Position numbers and translations under genes: made by a program. From positions 272,625,560-272,689,559 of the forward strand of contig JAYESD010000001.1 of NCBI GenBank assembly GCA_036927565.1: a stretch of 64,000 bases of DNA. The letters are read 5' to 3'. This document shows positions 1 through 11,759 of this stretch, piece after piece (positions within the stretch are counted from its first letter, which is position 1; every line of letters begins with the position of its first letter). This DNA comes from Tuctoria greenei. Its lineage: Eukaryota > Streptophyta > Magnoliopsida > Poales > Poaceae. The notes under the pieces are model-generated. The model made no database searches. It saw nothing but the letters and a program-made list of their open reading frames with translations, and was not told where the DNA came from.

Positions 1-790
1 ACTCTAAGGGTCAATGGGAATGCATTAGGTGCAAAGAGCATGGCTGATGCCCTTGAGGTCTTGGAGTGAGTAGCCAAAAACAGCCCTATGCTTTTCTAAC
101 ATGGCTATGAGTTTGAGTGTTTCCTCATCTGAAAGCTTGTCACTTATGATGACAGGGGCTTCCGGATCTCCATTTAGAAAAGCATAGCATATGCATCGAG
201 GCAAGATTTTGAGCTCAATAGGAGGTTTCCGTGTCGGCTCTTCATTTGGCAATTTAAATGTCTCCTGAAGTTCATCCTCTTCTTGGATGAAATCTTGTTC
301 TCCTTCTCCTTCGGGAGGTTCCAAGTATTTAAGAGTCCTAATATCCTCAATTGGACTATCATGGAGGGGTGGTTCTGCAGATGTGTTCTTATAATGCAAA
401 ATGGGAATGGAAATTTTGTTCCCCTCCAATATTTATGTTGAGGTTTCCTTCTGAGGGAATTTTTATGCGAAATTTCCCAATGGGTACCCCAATCATAATG
501 TCGAAGTCTCAGACTCCAAACACATGGAAATCAAGGAGAACCTTAACATTTTTGTATTACTAACACCTCTTGCAAAATCCCATATCCTTCAAGCATATTT
601 CCAAATGTATCTCGAAAGGGTTTTTGTGTTGATTCCACATCGCCCAAAATGGCGAGAGCACAAGTATAAAAATGATATTTGCTCCAACATAGGGATTATA
701 TAGGACTCACATTGTTGCTCCTCTAATATGGCATCTGATGGTGGCCAAGGGTGAGGTCATCCTAAGAATATCGGGTGAGTTCTCAACCTC
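1..790 (-). pseudogene. Athila/Tat-type Gypsy protease to RT-edge fragment
   Basis: This is the segment of a Gypsy pol polyprotein that links the aspartic protease to reverse transcriptase. The frame at 25-429 (134 residues) carries the motifs YAFLNGDPEAPVIIS and FGYSLQDLKGIS. These sit just before the RT palm in non-chromovirus Gypsy elements of the Athila/Tat group. Across 430-620, minus-strand pieces such as DFDIMIGVPIGK resemble the end of the protease region, but stops and frameshifts interrupt them. The rest of RT would lie left of base 1. The reading is continuous with the gag remnant on the right only if a large deletion is allowed, because normal Athila gag is far longer than the space here. 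The assignment to the Athila/Tat group is firm; the exact family is not known. Base 791 is also the left edge of the large duplicated unit, so this fragment is absent from the second copy. Confidence 0.75.
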
Positions 791-1833
791 TGCCATCCAT
801 TTCGAACTCAAAATAGAGTTCAACTCTTTGATCATCTCTTAGAAGAATACTCCATCAGGTGTGTCACATGGAGTTGGAGGCAATTATGGCTTCCTTTGAT
901 AATGGTACTTTGAGGTATTTCCATAAAAAATTTCTTCTTCGATGTACATTGGGAATTTCAAAGGTTGAATTTCTTCATCCTTCGATGGTTTAGGTTTGGG
1001 AGAGGATTCTATAGGCAAGGCATGTGTTGAGCATCATTCTGTCTCTTCCTTGGCTATAAGAGTGTCCTCGATGCTCGACGTGGCTTCCTTTAGGGGGATT
1101 TAATTAAGACCCGTAATGAAGGAGACATTTTCTAGAATTTGATCTAGAAGTTCCTTCCCTTCTTATGGCATCTTATGTAGGAAATACCCTGCAGCCGTAA
1201 TGTCTAGATATAGGGCAGATTCTTTGTTAAGTCCCATGAAGAATTGTTGCAATAACAACGGATCACGGATTAACAAATCTGGGCTGGAGTTTCGCAAGAG
1301 CGAAAACCTATCTCAGGCTGCAACTATTGATTCCTTCTCCATCTATTGGAATCCTAGTACTTCCATTCATAACGAAACAATTCGGGATATTGGAATGAAA
1401 GCAAAACAAAATTTGTCTCATAATTCTCTCCAATAACCGTTTGTTTTACCAACATTATGGCTGTACCATTGTTTGGCTTTTTCTTTGAGAGAAAAAGGAA
1501 ACAACTTCCATTTAAGAGTATCTTGTGTCATGCCTTTAATTAAAAGGCAAGAACACAATTATTCAAACTCTCACATATGGTGGTAAGGGTTTTCATAATC
1601 CATTCCTGAGAAGGAACATTGTTCCCGAACCATGGCTATAAAGTAAGGGCGGAGTTCATAGCTAGTTGAGCAAATAGGTTCCGTCAATGATAATGGCTCG
1701 CAGAACTCACCCTTTGGGGCAGAATATGAAAGAATGGTGGGCTACTCCATTTTGGTGGTGAAAAGGTAAGAAGTAAAGAAAAGAAAATACATACGAGGGT
1801 GAATAAGATTCGAAGATCAACATCAACCTTCTT
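791..1833 (-). pseudogene. Athila-type gag remnant
   Basis: Reading the minus strand downstream of the primer site gives pieces of a plant Athila-type gag (capsid) protein in changing frames. Near 1560-1720 the pieces include PLSLTEPICSTSYELRPY and SGMDYENPYHHM. Near 1440-1510 there is FPFSLKEKAKQWYS, the conserved gag-domain block in this group. In-frame stops break it, for example inside the HHM-EFE stretch. Order and orientation (LTR, tRNA-Asp primer site, gag, protease) agree with one minus-strand element spanning 1-2925. No intact zinc knuckle was seen. The remnant is non-functional as sequenced. Confidence 0.75.
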
Positions 1834-1849
1834 CCCGGCAACGGCGCTA
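1834..1849 (-). other. Primer binding site, tRNA-Asp type
   Basis: The plus strand reads CCCGGCAACGGCGCTA. This matches the 3' end of plant tRNA-Asp(GTC), which ends CCCCGGCAACGGCGCCA, with one mismatch in the aligned bases. It is therefore a minus-strand primer site. It lies next to an LTR on the right and a gag remnant on the left, as expected for an Athila-type element. Confidence 0.8.
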
Positions 1850-1857
1850 GAAATGCT

Positions 1858-2925
1858 TGATGGTATTTCTTAAGAAAAAAGAATAATCCGCTAGCACGCA
1901 AAAATACCGTTGTAGCACTTCCACTTAAAGAGTATTCCCAAGGGTATTGAATCCAAGGAACTTGTGTGAGATCTTCTAGCTTGTTCTCCCAAGGACACAA
2001 AATTTGTTTGGTAGGCAAGGAATTGAGAGGAATTCAATGGTTTGAAATCTAGGCCATAGTGGTCTACGACAGCTACTTGCTTCGAGCACGTGTTTACCCC
2101 TGGCAACACCAGTATGATTCCCGCCAAAAGCCTTTGGCATAGCCGAACGTGGAGAATTACTAATTACAGATAGGGATGTCACCACCTCCTGTCTACCTCT
2201 TTGATCCATGGGTCTACGAGATATCCACTGATGAACTATAACTAAGCACCACACTTCAATTATAATTCACAACTCTAATTGTTTTGAGTGTAAAGCTACA
2301 ACTAGAGCATCTAATAAATTAAAGCAGTGAACCAACAAGCAGTTACATAAGCAAACTACTATGGAATAGAAATCAAACTAGTATTGAATTCACAAATGTT
2401 TCTTACTCGATTCCGGCAGAACTTCCGTAGGGGTACAAGTTTGGAAGAGGGACTTGACCAGCCCAATCCTCCTCCTCCTAGTTCCTCCTCACTCTCCTTC
2501 TACTTGGTTGGCCACTTGGGCAACTCTAAACCTTATGAGTGGAGTACTATTCTCAAATGTGTGGTGTGTGGAGAAGTCAGGGAGTGAGGGTATATTTATA
2601 CACGAGTTCAGTCGGTTTGGTGCGACAATTAGCGCGCGAATCAATTGTTACCACCATCAAGGAGCCATAAGGAGCCAACATGCGGATGCTAACTGATTTT
2701 GGCACTAGAGCCAAGTCGGTCGAGCTAGGAGGTCGGTCGACCAGGTCCTGACCCCCCCTCGGATGTGCTTTCTTGAGGTGTCTGTCAAGTGAGCCTTGAC
2801 CCCCTGCTCGCATGAATCACCGTTGGATCTTCTCGGATACGCCTAGGAATGAGTCATGGATCTATGTGATGCCACGTGTCATCACCAGATTGGTCGAATG
2901 ACAACTTTTAGGATTGCTCCCTACA
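1858..2925 (-). repeat. Athila-type 5' LTR (minus strand)
   Basis: An LTR of about 1.07 kb is bounded by TG on the left (1858, next to the primer site) and CA on the right (2925). In element orientation it begins TGTAGGGAGCAATCC. It contains a minus-strand TATA box at 2589-2602. A block at about 2085-2240 recurs in diverged form at 5380-5520 in the second LTR fragment. The matching 3' LTR would lie left of the window, so the ends rest on TG/CA and the primer-site position, not on a paired LTR. Confidence 0.65.
2589..2602 (-). promoter_or_regulatory. TATA box of the Athila-type LTR
   Basis: The minus strand reads TGTATAAATATACC, a good plant TATA box, about 330 bp inside the LTR start. This would place U3 at about 2603-2925. 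Confidence 0.55.
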
Positions 2926-3370
2926 TTCTTGGGTATTTTGGAGCTTAATTCACCTGCATGTAAATAGACACTAATACTTGTGGAATTTGTTAGTTTTAAC
3001 TCCTACCACTATGTCTACAGCATGATAGCATAAATCCAACTAGGACGAGAGAGGGTAAGAGTGATCGTGCATATGAAGGATGATATGTGGTAACAAGCAC
3101 GACTTGATGATCATAAACTTAATGCGTAATTTAATGAACATAATGGTGCACAAGGTAAGACAGAGATCCTTCTAAACATACAGAGACAGGCTTTACAAGA
3201 AGACAACGACCTGCTCCAGATGACATGAAAGGCAGAGTGTACACGCTTAGGGTACAGGACCAGGTAAGTAGGTTGTATGTTCTGTATGGTCCCTTCAGAG
3301 CTTGGTTGCTTCGAGCGCTACTCCTAGACGCTATGGCACCGTTTATAGAGAAAAGAAAAATTGTCCTACC
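2926..3370. other. Non-coding spacer right of the Athila LTR
   Basis: No reading frame or motif was recognised. The stretch follows the integrase C-terminus of the Tat-type remnant in its own orientation, so it may be the 3' untranslated part or LTR of that element, into which the Athila-type element inserted. This is an inference from position only. Confidence 0.35.
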
Positions 3371-4973
3371 ACTACACTAAGGGTAAAACTTACGAAGGTG
3401 CTCTATGTTCCAAGGGTTGGGGAGTGGCACTCCATCCTCCGTAGCTAGGCGGATGCACACAGGGTGGCTAACTTCTGTCACTCTAAAATGGACCCTGCCA
3501 GCTGTGGGAGAGCTTGTTTGCCCCTCCGCGAGAAAGATTGCGCCGTAGGACCAGGTCACCCACCTTCAACTCACCTACTCCACACGAACTGTTTGTGGTA
3601 GCGACGGAGTGCTTGCCGGTAGTGTGCATTTTGGACTGTTGCTCGTCACCTTCCCTCATTGAGGTCGATGTCTTTGCACTAGAGCTGGTCCTACGCGGCT
3701 TTATAATATGTCCGGACACGAGGGGAGCCCATGGTGATCTCTAGGGGGAGGACATGCCTTGGCCCCGTACACCAGGTAGAAGGGAGTCTCGTCGTGGCCT
3801 AACTGGGTGATGTCCGGCTAGCCCACAGTGCACACAGAAGCTCGTCAACCCACTTGGCACCATGCTTTTCCAAGCTTGCATACGTGCGCGTCTTGAGGCC
3901 ATTTAGTATCTCAGAATTGGCCCTCTTGACTTGTATGCTGCTCTCTGGATGAGTGACAGAAGCATAATAAACTTGGATGCAAAGAAAATTGCAGTATTCT
4001 TGGAACGTTGCATTGGTGAACTAGGTCCCATTGTCAGTGATGATCCTGTTTGAGACCCCAAACCTACTGACGATCGACTTGATGAACTTGACTGGGGACT
4101 GCTTGTTGATGGTGACCATAGGGGCAGCTTCTGGCCACTTGGTGAACTTGTCTATTGCAACATAGAGGTACCGTACCCTCCAACTGCCTTGGAGAAGGGT
4201 CCCAGGATATCCACCCCCCACACTATGAACGGTCATGAGGGCGGGATCATCTGCAGCGTCTGTGCCAGTGTGTGGATTTGCTTGGCATGGTACTGGAATG
4301 CCTTGCATCTATTTACCAGCTCAACAGCCTTCTGGAGAGCTGTCGGCCAGAAGAAGCCATGTCAGAAGGCTTTACCGACCAGCGTGCAGGAAGACGCGTG
4401 GTTCTTGCACTCACCTCTAAGGATCTCTGTGAGCAAGTCGTAGCCCTCCTTTTGGGTTATGCACCACAATAGAGCGACATTGGCTCCACGCCGGTAGATA
4501 CCCCCCCTCCACCAGCATGTATCTAACTGAACGATCAGTTCAGAAGATGCATGTTCATCGAGAAGGATATAGTCCTACACGTAGTCTCGATCTCCATGAT
4601 CCATGCATTGGGTCCTATTTAAGCTTCTAGATCTTGGGCACCGAATTGCACAGAGTCCCCGGTGACGCATATAATCCTTGGCAGTCTCCATGGTTGTAGG
4701 ACCATTGGGACTTGCCAGCTTCGAGGTCCTGGTCTCGCCCCCTTCACCCGGTTCGGCCGACTGGGCTTTTATGTCGTAGCAACTTCCTTTCAAAGACCCC
4801 CTCAGGCATTGGGGTCCTAGTGGAGGCCTTTGTTGATAGGTCGTGGGCGACAGCATTGCCCGCGCGCGGGACATGGCACACGTCAAAGGCTTGGAAATCC
4901 TTCTTTAGCTTCTAAACATGCAGTAGGTAAGCTGCCAACTGTTGATATTTCCTACGCACTACTAACAAATCAT
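3371..4973 (-). pseudogene. Tat-type Gypsy RNase H to integrase remnant
   Basis: Read on the minus strand from 4973 down, the pieces follow pol order. First comes the end of an RNase H domain (motifs KYQQLAAYLL and KKDFQAFDVCHV, about 4800-4960). Next is the integrase core (about 4021-4180), with FTKWPEAAPMV and FGVSNRIITDNGT, where the second catalytic Asp lies in TDNGT. Last is the integrase C-terminal domain (about 3377-3640), with GELKVGDLVLRR, HSWQGPF and NPWNIEHLRKFYP followed by a stop. Integrase joins the cDNA copy to host DNA; RNase H removes RNA from the hybrid. Several frameshifts and stops separate these blocks, so the gene is dead. The ending NIEHLRKFYP is typical of the RIRE2/Retand-like Tat group, and no chromodomain follows. 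The upstream end is cut off abruptly at an Athila-like primer site and LTR. Confidence 0.75.
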
Positions 4974-5938
4974 CCCTAGCAGTGGTGCCATAAATGCTTG
5001 TTGATAGTTCTTAAATCATAGATATAAATCCGCAAGCGCACGAAATCTATGTAGTGTTTCCCCTTTTAGAATATTCCTAAAGGGTGTCATTTATATTCTC
5101 CCAAAGGCTAGGTGGAAGCAAAGCAATCATCAAATGGAGAGGCTAGGTTGGTCTAGGTAGGGTTCTAGTAAGGATGGGTAATTGATAGTTTGGAGGTAGT
5201 GTGACACACACAAGAGCATTCTATCCTAAGGGTGGTAAATGAGGTAAAGAGGGACTAGGCTAAGTGTTAGGTAGATACTCCTACTATTCTTCTAAGGTAC
5301 ATATACATAGAATAAGTTAGTTACTAATGATCATATTAATTATGAATTCTCATGCTAAGTTGACTAACACATCGGCCACAGGTTTACCCCTAGCAACACT
5401 AGGACGACTCCCGCCAAGAGCCTGTGGCATAGCCGAACATGGAGGGTTACAAAGGACAGATAGGGCTATCGTCACCTATTACCTACCTCTTCAATCCGTG
5501 GGTCTACGAGACATTCAATGCTACTTATCTATCCTAGCACCATGCTAGCATATTAAGTAATCACCTTAAGATCCTAGGCACAAGCCATCCTAAGGCAATG
5601 AACTAGATCATCGTTCAACCAATGTTAATACATAGCATAAGTGATTCATATTAACATAATCATGTAATATCTAATTAGACTATAGTGGGGGTTTGTAGTG
5701 TTTGTGATGATATAATGAGAATTATATAGTATACTCATAAATACTACTCCTACCACATATATGGAATCCACAGTCAAACAAGAACGCTTCATCCAAATAT
5801 ATGAACAATAGAAGACTAAAGATAACATCTTTATTAAGAGCAAAGTCACAAATATATACAAATAGGAATGTGAGATCCATACCCTTTCCAATTGGGAATT
5901 GGGAAGAGACTCCTTCTACTCCTCTCCTACTTGGACCA
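4974..5938 (-). repeat. Second Athila-like LTR fragment with decayed primer site
   Basis: Plus-strand 4974-4990 (CCCTAGCAGTGGTGCCA) looks like a decayed tRNA-Asp primer complement with five mismatches. The LTR-like sequence from about 4999 follows the same order of blocks as the LTR at 1858-2925. Shared blocks include AAATGCTTG near the start, a cell around 5380-5520 matching 2085-2240, and a pyrimidine-rich stretch ending in CTACTTGG near 5933 that matches about 2500. It ends where the Tekay LTR begins at 5939, so X probably inserted into this LTR. The missing half was not found. No intact coding sequence is present. Confidence 0.55.
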
Positions 5939-8900
5939 TGTGTGGGGACTGGAATCCCGACCTCAAAGGATCTCATTGGTTGGTGTTGTGCGATGCAACA
6001 CCCAACAATATACAAGAAAAGAACGACAATAAATTACAATACCAAGTCTTTGTTGATAAACACAGCGGAAGTTTTACAATACTAAACAAAAAGGAAAGAG
6101 AACTATACATCATAGCTACGCTCTCGGCAGTAGCTATGCAAAAGCAAAGTTATCCATGCCCTGGATACTTCGCACTAGCAACACCCAAATTACGGTGACG
6201 TGAAGGGTTCCCAGTAGGCTGTAAACCCTGGATGGGGTGCATCCTCATCATCGAACTCATCATCAGTCGCATAATCTGTAAAAACTTGTTAACTGCAAAA
6301 GTGAGCTTAAGGCTCAGCAAGACTAACCCATCTCACTAGACATATGCAGGGGTGAATTCTAAACATAGGTAAGGAATAGCATAAAGGACACGCCTACAAG
6401 TGGATCCTTATAGTCATGTTTTAAGTAGCACATTACATTCTTCAGGCATGACACATCATAGACTCCACAATCAAACAAGAAACGCTTTGCCGATGATATG
6501 ACATGCCCAAAGCACATAATTCTATTACAGGTAAAGTATGGGGAAACTGTAAACTTTTAATTGTGCTATGTCTAAGCCATACAAGGTTGCAAAACAAATA
6601 TATTTCAATACATTGTATTCTCCTGACTTCTTCAGTATTTACTACATCATGACACAGTGAACAAGTGGTACTCTATTACGCGAGGGACGGTGATTACAAT
6701 CAGGACACACCCGGTCAACACGACACGTACGCACTTTCGGAAATGCCAGCTAGTACTTAAAGTAGTACCTACATAGCACTTCAGTACAAGTCGTATATGG
6801 CCACCTTTCACCAAACACTCGAATGCTGAATAGGTTGATCCATCACGAGCAGGAGGTCACTGCGTGGGGCGTACTCTGACGTGCCCACCAGTTGATTTAC
6901 ACCTTACTACACTCAACCTACGCCTATAAAATGGAACGGTATGCCTCGACAAACCAGTATCAAGCTACGTCAGTTTGTTGGAGCCCATTTCTCCAGTATG
7001 TCACTGGTACAATTCAAGCTTGTCTGGCGGGGCCGTACACGAATCGGTTCTCAATCGACACAAGCAGGGCTACACACGTGAGATCACGTCTTGCTGCATC
7101 CTACCCGCTGCTCGGTCTCATTTTCATATTCATAAGCCATTTCTTCATCCAATCCATCCGTGTGATATAATCCTATCTCACAAGTAGATTCCCACTACTC
7201 GTTTTCTACCGAATTCCTATGAATATAAGCATGGCAGTTACTACACGAGTCTGTGAGCTATTCTAACCACTCCCTGGGTTCTTTAGTCATGCAAGTGGAT
7301 GTCAAACACCTTAAACGTAATGCAAAAACATCTGAAGACGTTAGGTGAATGAAAACGGCAGAGACATTGTAAGGAACTTAAATGCAAACTGGGGCTTGCC
7401 TGAATGAGACTCCGAGTCTATGGTAGTCTCTGGCATCTGGACACCGAAAGCGTCCGGCTGCTCCTTGACTTCAGTTACTACTCGTTATGCATATGCTATA
7501 TATGAATGACTATGAAAATAATTAATATGCTTAAGGTCAAAAGCTAAAATCTTGTGAAACAGATAAGATTATGATCTTAATTGGCTTTAGAACTTTTATG
7601 GTAGATACGAGCGACTACAGTGGATACTCTTGCAAAGAACAGGAGATGATCAAGGAAGTTTGTTGTCCCCAAAAATTATGGTAAGCAATAACCTTCTCTA
7701 AATTTTTGGTTGAAATTTTCGATATCTATCATGGCTACCAGTGGTTTTACCATGTAGAGGGGGTCTCACTAGTTCTAGGAAAATTGGTTTCACATTTTTC
7801 TAAGCTTCCTACAGGGAGAAACTGATTTTACAAGTTTGGGGAAATTTCTGAAATTGATTTTGTATTTTTCTCGATTTTTAACTACATAGAGATTTGGAAC
7901 ACTGATCAAACCAGTAATTGAAGTCCAATGAACATGAAATTTTTACTGGAGTCAAGTGTATTAATAATAGTGTTCTGACCAAAATTGGGAATTTCCCAAT
8001 TAACAGAACAGGAGTAATTAATTTCCCAAGCAGTTGGCTCAAAGGAATTAATTATAAATCTTTTGGGAGTTTCATGTCCAAGAAATTGCATTACTGCAAA
8101 GTAGAGATTGAGATGAGTCTACCAGAATTTATTTGGAACTTTTTGAGCAATTCTACTAGGAGTTATGGATTTTCCAAGTTGGGGCAAAATCTAGAATAAA
8201 ATTCCAAATGAAAATTATTTGAATAAAGGGTTGGGACCACATATTTGAAATGGGCCAATCGGGTTGAAGCCGCACGGGGGCCACAGATTCAACCCGCATA
8301 GCCGCACGGGATCCTTGGGTCGCAGCTATTCTACGTGCTCGCACGCGTCACTGACACATGGGGCCCATGGTCTTCGTATTCCTCGCGACGCGCCGCTCGG
8401 CCACGGCGGCGCTGCGCCGGTGAGCTCGCTGCGTCGGCTGCGCCGACCTCCACTGGCCTCGACACTGACTGCTAAATCATAGAATCGACCGCACAACACG
8501 ATGGTAAGGTCCAATCGCGGCGGCGGCGGCCGGATATAGTGGTGCGACGACGGCGGCGGATCTAGGGTTTCGGCTATCGTCGGAATCACATGGGGATGGC
8601 ACAAAAGGCTCAGGAAAAAGCTAGAAACATTCTTGGGAGCATGAGGATGATGATTTTGATCTTAGGACGGGGTGACATCGTTGGCAAAGTCGACTTCGAC
8701 GATGGACCGACGGGGTTCTATTGGCGGTGGGGAAAACATGAATATCTCAAGGTTCATTCGATGGCCTCTACTGATTTTTGGCAGGGGGTGCGCTCTGAGG
8801 TACTGAATATAATCCATAACTGGATTGAAGAATTCTTACATGTAGAAACGAAATTAAACCGAGAAGTGATCTAGTTCAATGGCAACGGCCGAAAGAACGA

Positions 8901-10174
8901 CTGGAAGATATTGCTCGATACTGAATGAAAAGAGGCACGACTTTTACCGTGAGAAAGAGCTCGGGATGGCGATCCTTTTTGCTGTTGCAGTTGAGTTGTG
9001 GCGCCGCTTGTTGAGAACTGGCAAAGTTCGTCCTCAACTTCGGTGGTGTCCGCAGAACTCCAAACTACGACCAACACAATGAGCAAAACGTTAAGCGAGT
9101 TGGCGTAGAAGATAGAGCACAGACTTGGCACCAACTTTTCTGTTTGCATCGAAGGAAAATAAAGTGAGGATAAAGCGCCAACTGGGGAGGAAAAGAAAGC
9201 AGCGAGAATGGCGACGGCGGGGCGAAGCTGAGACGGAGCTCGACGCCGACGGCCAGGGGACTAGTATTTATAGGACAGGGGGGGGGGGGTTTAGGCCACG
9301 CAGCTGCCTGCTTGCATGCCATGTCGCGGTGGCGAGCGCTTGCCGCGTTGATTGGCGGGGACAGCCGTATACAGAGCACGTCCGTCGGTTCAACCGAGTG
9401 TGTGAGGCTGATAGCGGGTCCCACCACCCCTTATCCTCTTCCCTTCTCCGCAACTTCATTTCTCTTATCAAACTTGATCCAAAAATTCTATATTTTTGTG
9501 GGGAGGCTCAAATAATTATCTGGAACTTTATTCTGAAATTGCAGATCAAATTGGAACAAGTTTCATTTAAATTTCAAATTTGAATTTGAAATTGAATGAA
9601 ATTCAATGGGGCCATGAATTACATAGCAAATGAGATTCAAAGATTGTGAAACTTGGGGAATAAGTCAAGCAAGACATGCTGACCATGATGGTGTGTTCAA
9701 ATCTTGATGTTCAAATGATTTGAACAGAATTCAAAATTTGAACTATAAATATGGCTTGAATTAGCTAAGCGTCTCAAATAAAATAGCAAATGGAATTCAA
9801 AAATCTTGAAACTTGGTAGGAGGTCTATTTGGAATATTATGAGGTCATGGAAAAATTTATAGCCTCAGATTTGAATATTTTCGCAGGGCCTAAATGTATG
9901 GTGCTATATTCAAATTCATTTGAATATATTAGTACTGCATAGTAATTTGCCCCATAAATTTTTATTCAATAGCTTCCAAAATTTGTAGAAAGGTCACTTA
10001 AATTATTCTAAGGTCATTGGTGAAGTTCATTCCTTCTGTTACTAAAATTTCAGTATGAGTAAAAGAAAGAATATTGATGATATCAAGTTTATGTGTGCAA
10101 CCATAATTGATCTTTACTATGGTTGACAAACAACTGGTACTGAACTTGATAATAAGGAAAACTGGGGTTTTACA
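5939..10174 (-). repeat. Element X 3' LTR (4.2 kb)
   Basis: The LTR runs from TG at 5939 to CA at 10174 (TGTAAAACCCC in element orientation), next to the polypurine tract. The first 1.2-1.5 kb from the left matches the left parts of the LTRs at 29199 and 38742. The minus-strand TATA box at 9265-9273 lies about 900 bp from the LTR start, leaving a very long R/U5 of about 3.3 kb. GC-rich stretches lie at about 8260-8560 and 9170-9400. The U3 part (9620-10000) holds degenerate repeats of about 160-180 bp. No believable gene was seen inside. Confidence 0.8.
9265..9273 (-). promoter_or_regulatory. TATA box of element X LTR
   Basis: The minus strand reads CTATAAATA, followed downstream by a GC-rich, pyrimidine-rich stretch as in many grass promoters. 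A G-run of ten (C on the minus strand) lies just upstream at about 9281-9290; the duplicate copy has one base fewer. Confidence 0.6.
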
Positions 10175-10193
10175 TTCCTCCCCCTTAAAAGAA
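10175..10193 (-). other. Polypurine tract of element X
   Basis: The minus strand reads TTCTTTTAAGGGGGAGGAA directly before the 3' LTR start. This is the plus-strand DNA primer site for reverse transcription. Confidence 0.75.
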
Positions 10194-10264
10194 TCTCGTC
10201 CGAGATTACAAAAGGAAGGATAAAAGAAAAAGACCTAACGAACATATGCCGCTAACAAGTCCGG

Positions 10265-11759
10265 TTAGTTTGTTCTAAGATATTCCTCGCTTTATCACAT
10301 TGCTTCTTCAGCGGTGTGGTTGCCCCACAAGACCTTGTAGAAATGCAAAGTTCGGCTTCTTGTGGTGCGAGTCTTCTCATCGATTATCTGGGTTGGATGC
10401 TCAACGTAAGTAAGATCTGGTTGGAGAGCTTCCAAATCCTCCATACGGACGTCAGCTGGGGCCTTGAGACATTTCCGCAACTGTGAAATGTGAAACACAT
10501 TGTGGACACCTGAAAGTGATGCTGGCAGTTCTAGTCGATAGGCCACGGGTCCAAATTGTTCAATTATTGCGAACGACCCAATGAAATGTGGAGCTAGCTT
10601 CTCTTTTACTCCGAAGCGATGAATCTCTTTCATTGGGGATATACAAAGATAAACGTGATCCCCGACATCAAAGTGAAGGGGTTGACACCGTTTGTCCGCA
10701 TAGCTTTTTTGACGAGACTGAGCAGCCTTGAGGTTGGCTTGAATAACTCATACTCGTTCTTTGGCTTCATTCACCAAGTCGATACCATATATTACTCGTT
10801 CACCGAATTCACACCAGTTCAAGGGTGTGCGACACTTCTGGCCGAGCATCATATGGTGCCATCTGGATGCTAGCCTGATAACCGTTGTTGTATGAAAACT
10901 CCACCAATGGTAGGTGATCATCCCAATTCTTACCATGGTGGATGGCACAGGCGCGGAGCATATCTTCTAGCACTTGGTTTACTTGCTCTGTTTGACCATC
11001 AGTCTGAGGCTGGTAAGATGAGCTTCGAATCAACTTGGTACCGAACGATGCGTGGAGCTGCTCCCAAAATCGAGCAACAAATACGGCTCCACGATCTGAG
11101 GTAATGGTGTGAGGTACTCCATGTAAGCACATGATTCTAGCAATATACAACTCTATGTACTTTGGGGCATGGTAGTTGACATTGACGGGTATAAAATGAG
11201 CCGACTTGGTCAATCGATCAACTATCACCCAAATGGAATCATGCTTACGGAATGTGAGAGGCAATCCCACGATGAAGTCAATGCTGATGTCCTCCCATTT
11301 CCAGGCCGGTATGCTTAAAGGTTGTAGCTGTCTGGCTGTCTTCGGATGGTTGGCTTTCACCCGCTAACATGAATCACATTCAGATACGTACTTCGCTATC
11401 TCCCTCTTCATCCGAGTCCACCAAAATTTCTTCTTTAAGTCTTGGTACAATTTGTTACTTCTTGGATGAATAGAATACTTGGACAAATGAGCTTCAGCCA
11501 ATATCTTCTTCCGAAGTCCCACATTGCGGGGCACCACGATGCGGTCTTTGAACCAGATGGTATCATCATCGTCACATCGGAAACACTTCATCTCCCCCTT
11601 CTTCATTCTTTGGCGAATATGCGATATGCCCTTGTCTTTCATATGAGCCTCCATAATTTCTTCCCATATGGTAGGAATGAGAGCTAGATTGTAGAGTGCC
11701 CCATATGGAACCAAGTAGAGACTCAGCTCTTCTTCTTCTATCAAAGTGATAGAAAGACT
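10265..11759 (-). pseudogene. Element X integrase with chromodomain-like end
   Basis: Integrase inserts retrotransposon cDNA into the host genome; the chromodomain is thought to steer insertion towards marked chromatin. Minus-strand blocks run in order. The zinc-binding HHCC region (about 11364-11470) has HLSKYSIHPRSNKLYQ and ends ECDSC. The catalytic core (10809-11360) shows DFIVGLP, TSDRGAVF and DGQTEQVNQ, so all three acidic D, D and E positions are kept. The C-terminal part (10295-10633) has HRFGVKEKLAPHFIGSF and HNVFHISQLRKC. A chromodomain-like tail (HPTQIIDEKTRTTRS, FYKVLWGNHTAEEA) follows. A TAG at the ECDSC/R junction (about 11361) replaces the Gln normally found there, and frameshifts occur near 10640-10800. 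The gene is dead. The chromodomain signature and its position put X in the Tekay/Del branch with good confidence. Confidence 0.85.

Noticed and set aside
8590..8874. 94-residue plus-strand frame inside the X LTR
   Set aside because: It lies antisense in an LTR, has no recognisable domain, and is kept in the second copy only because the whole segment is a young duplicate.
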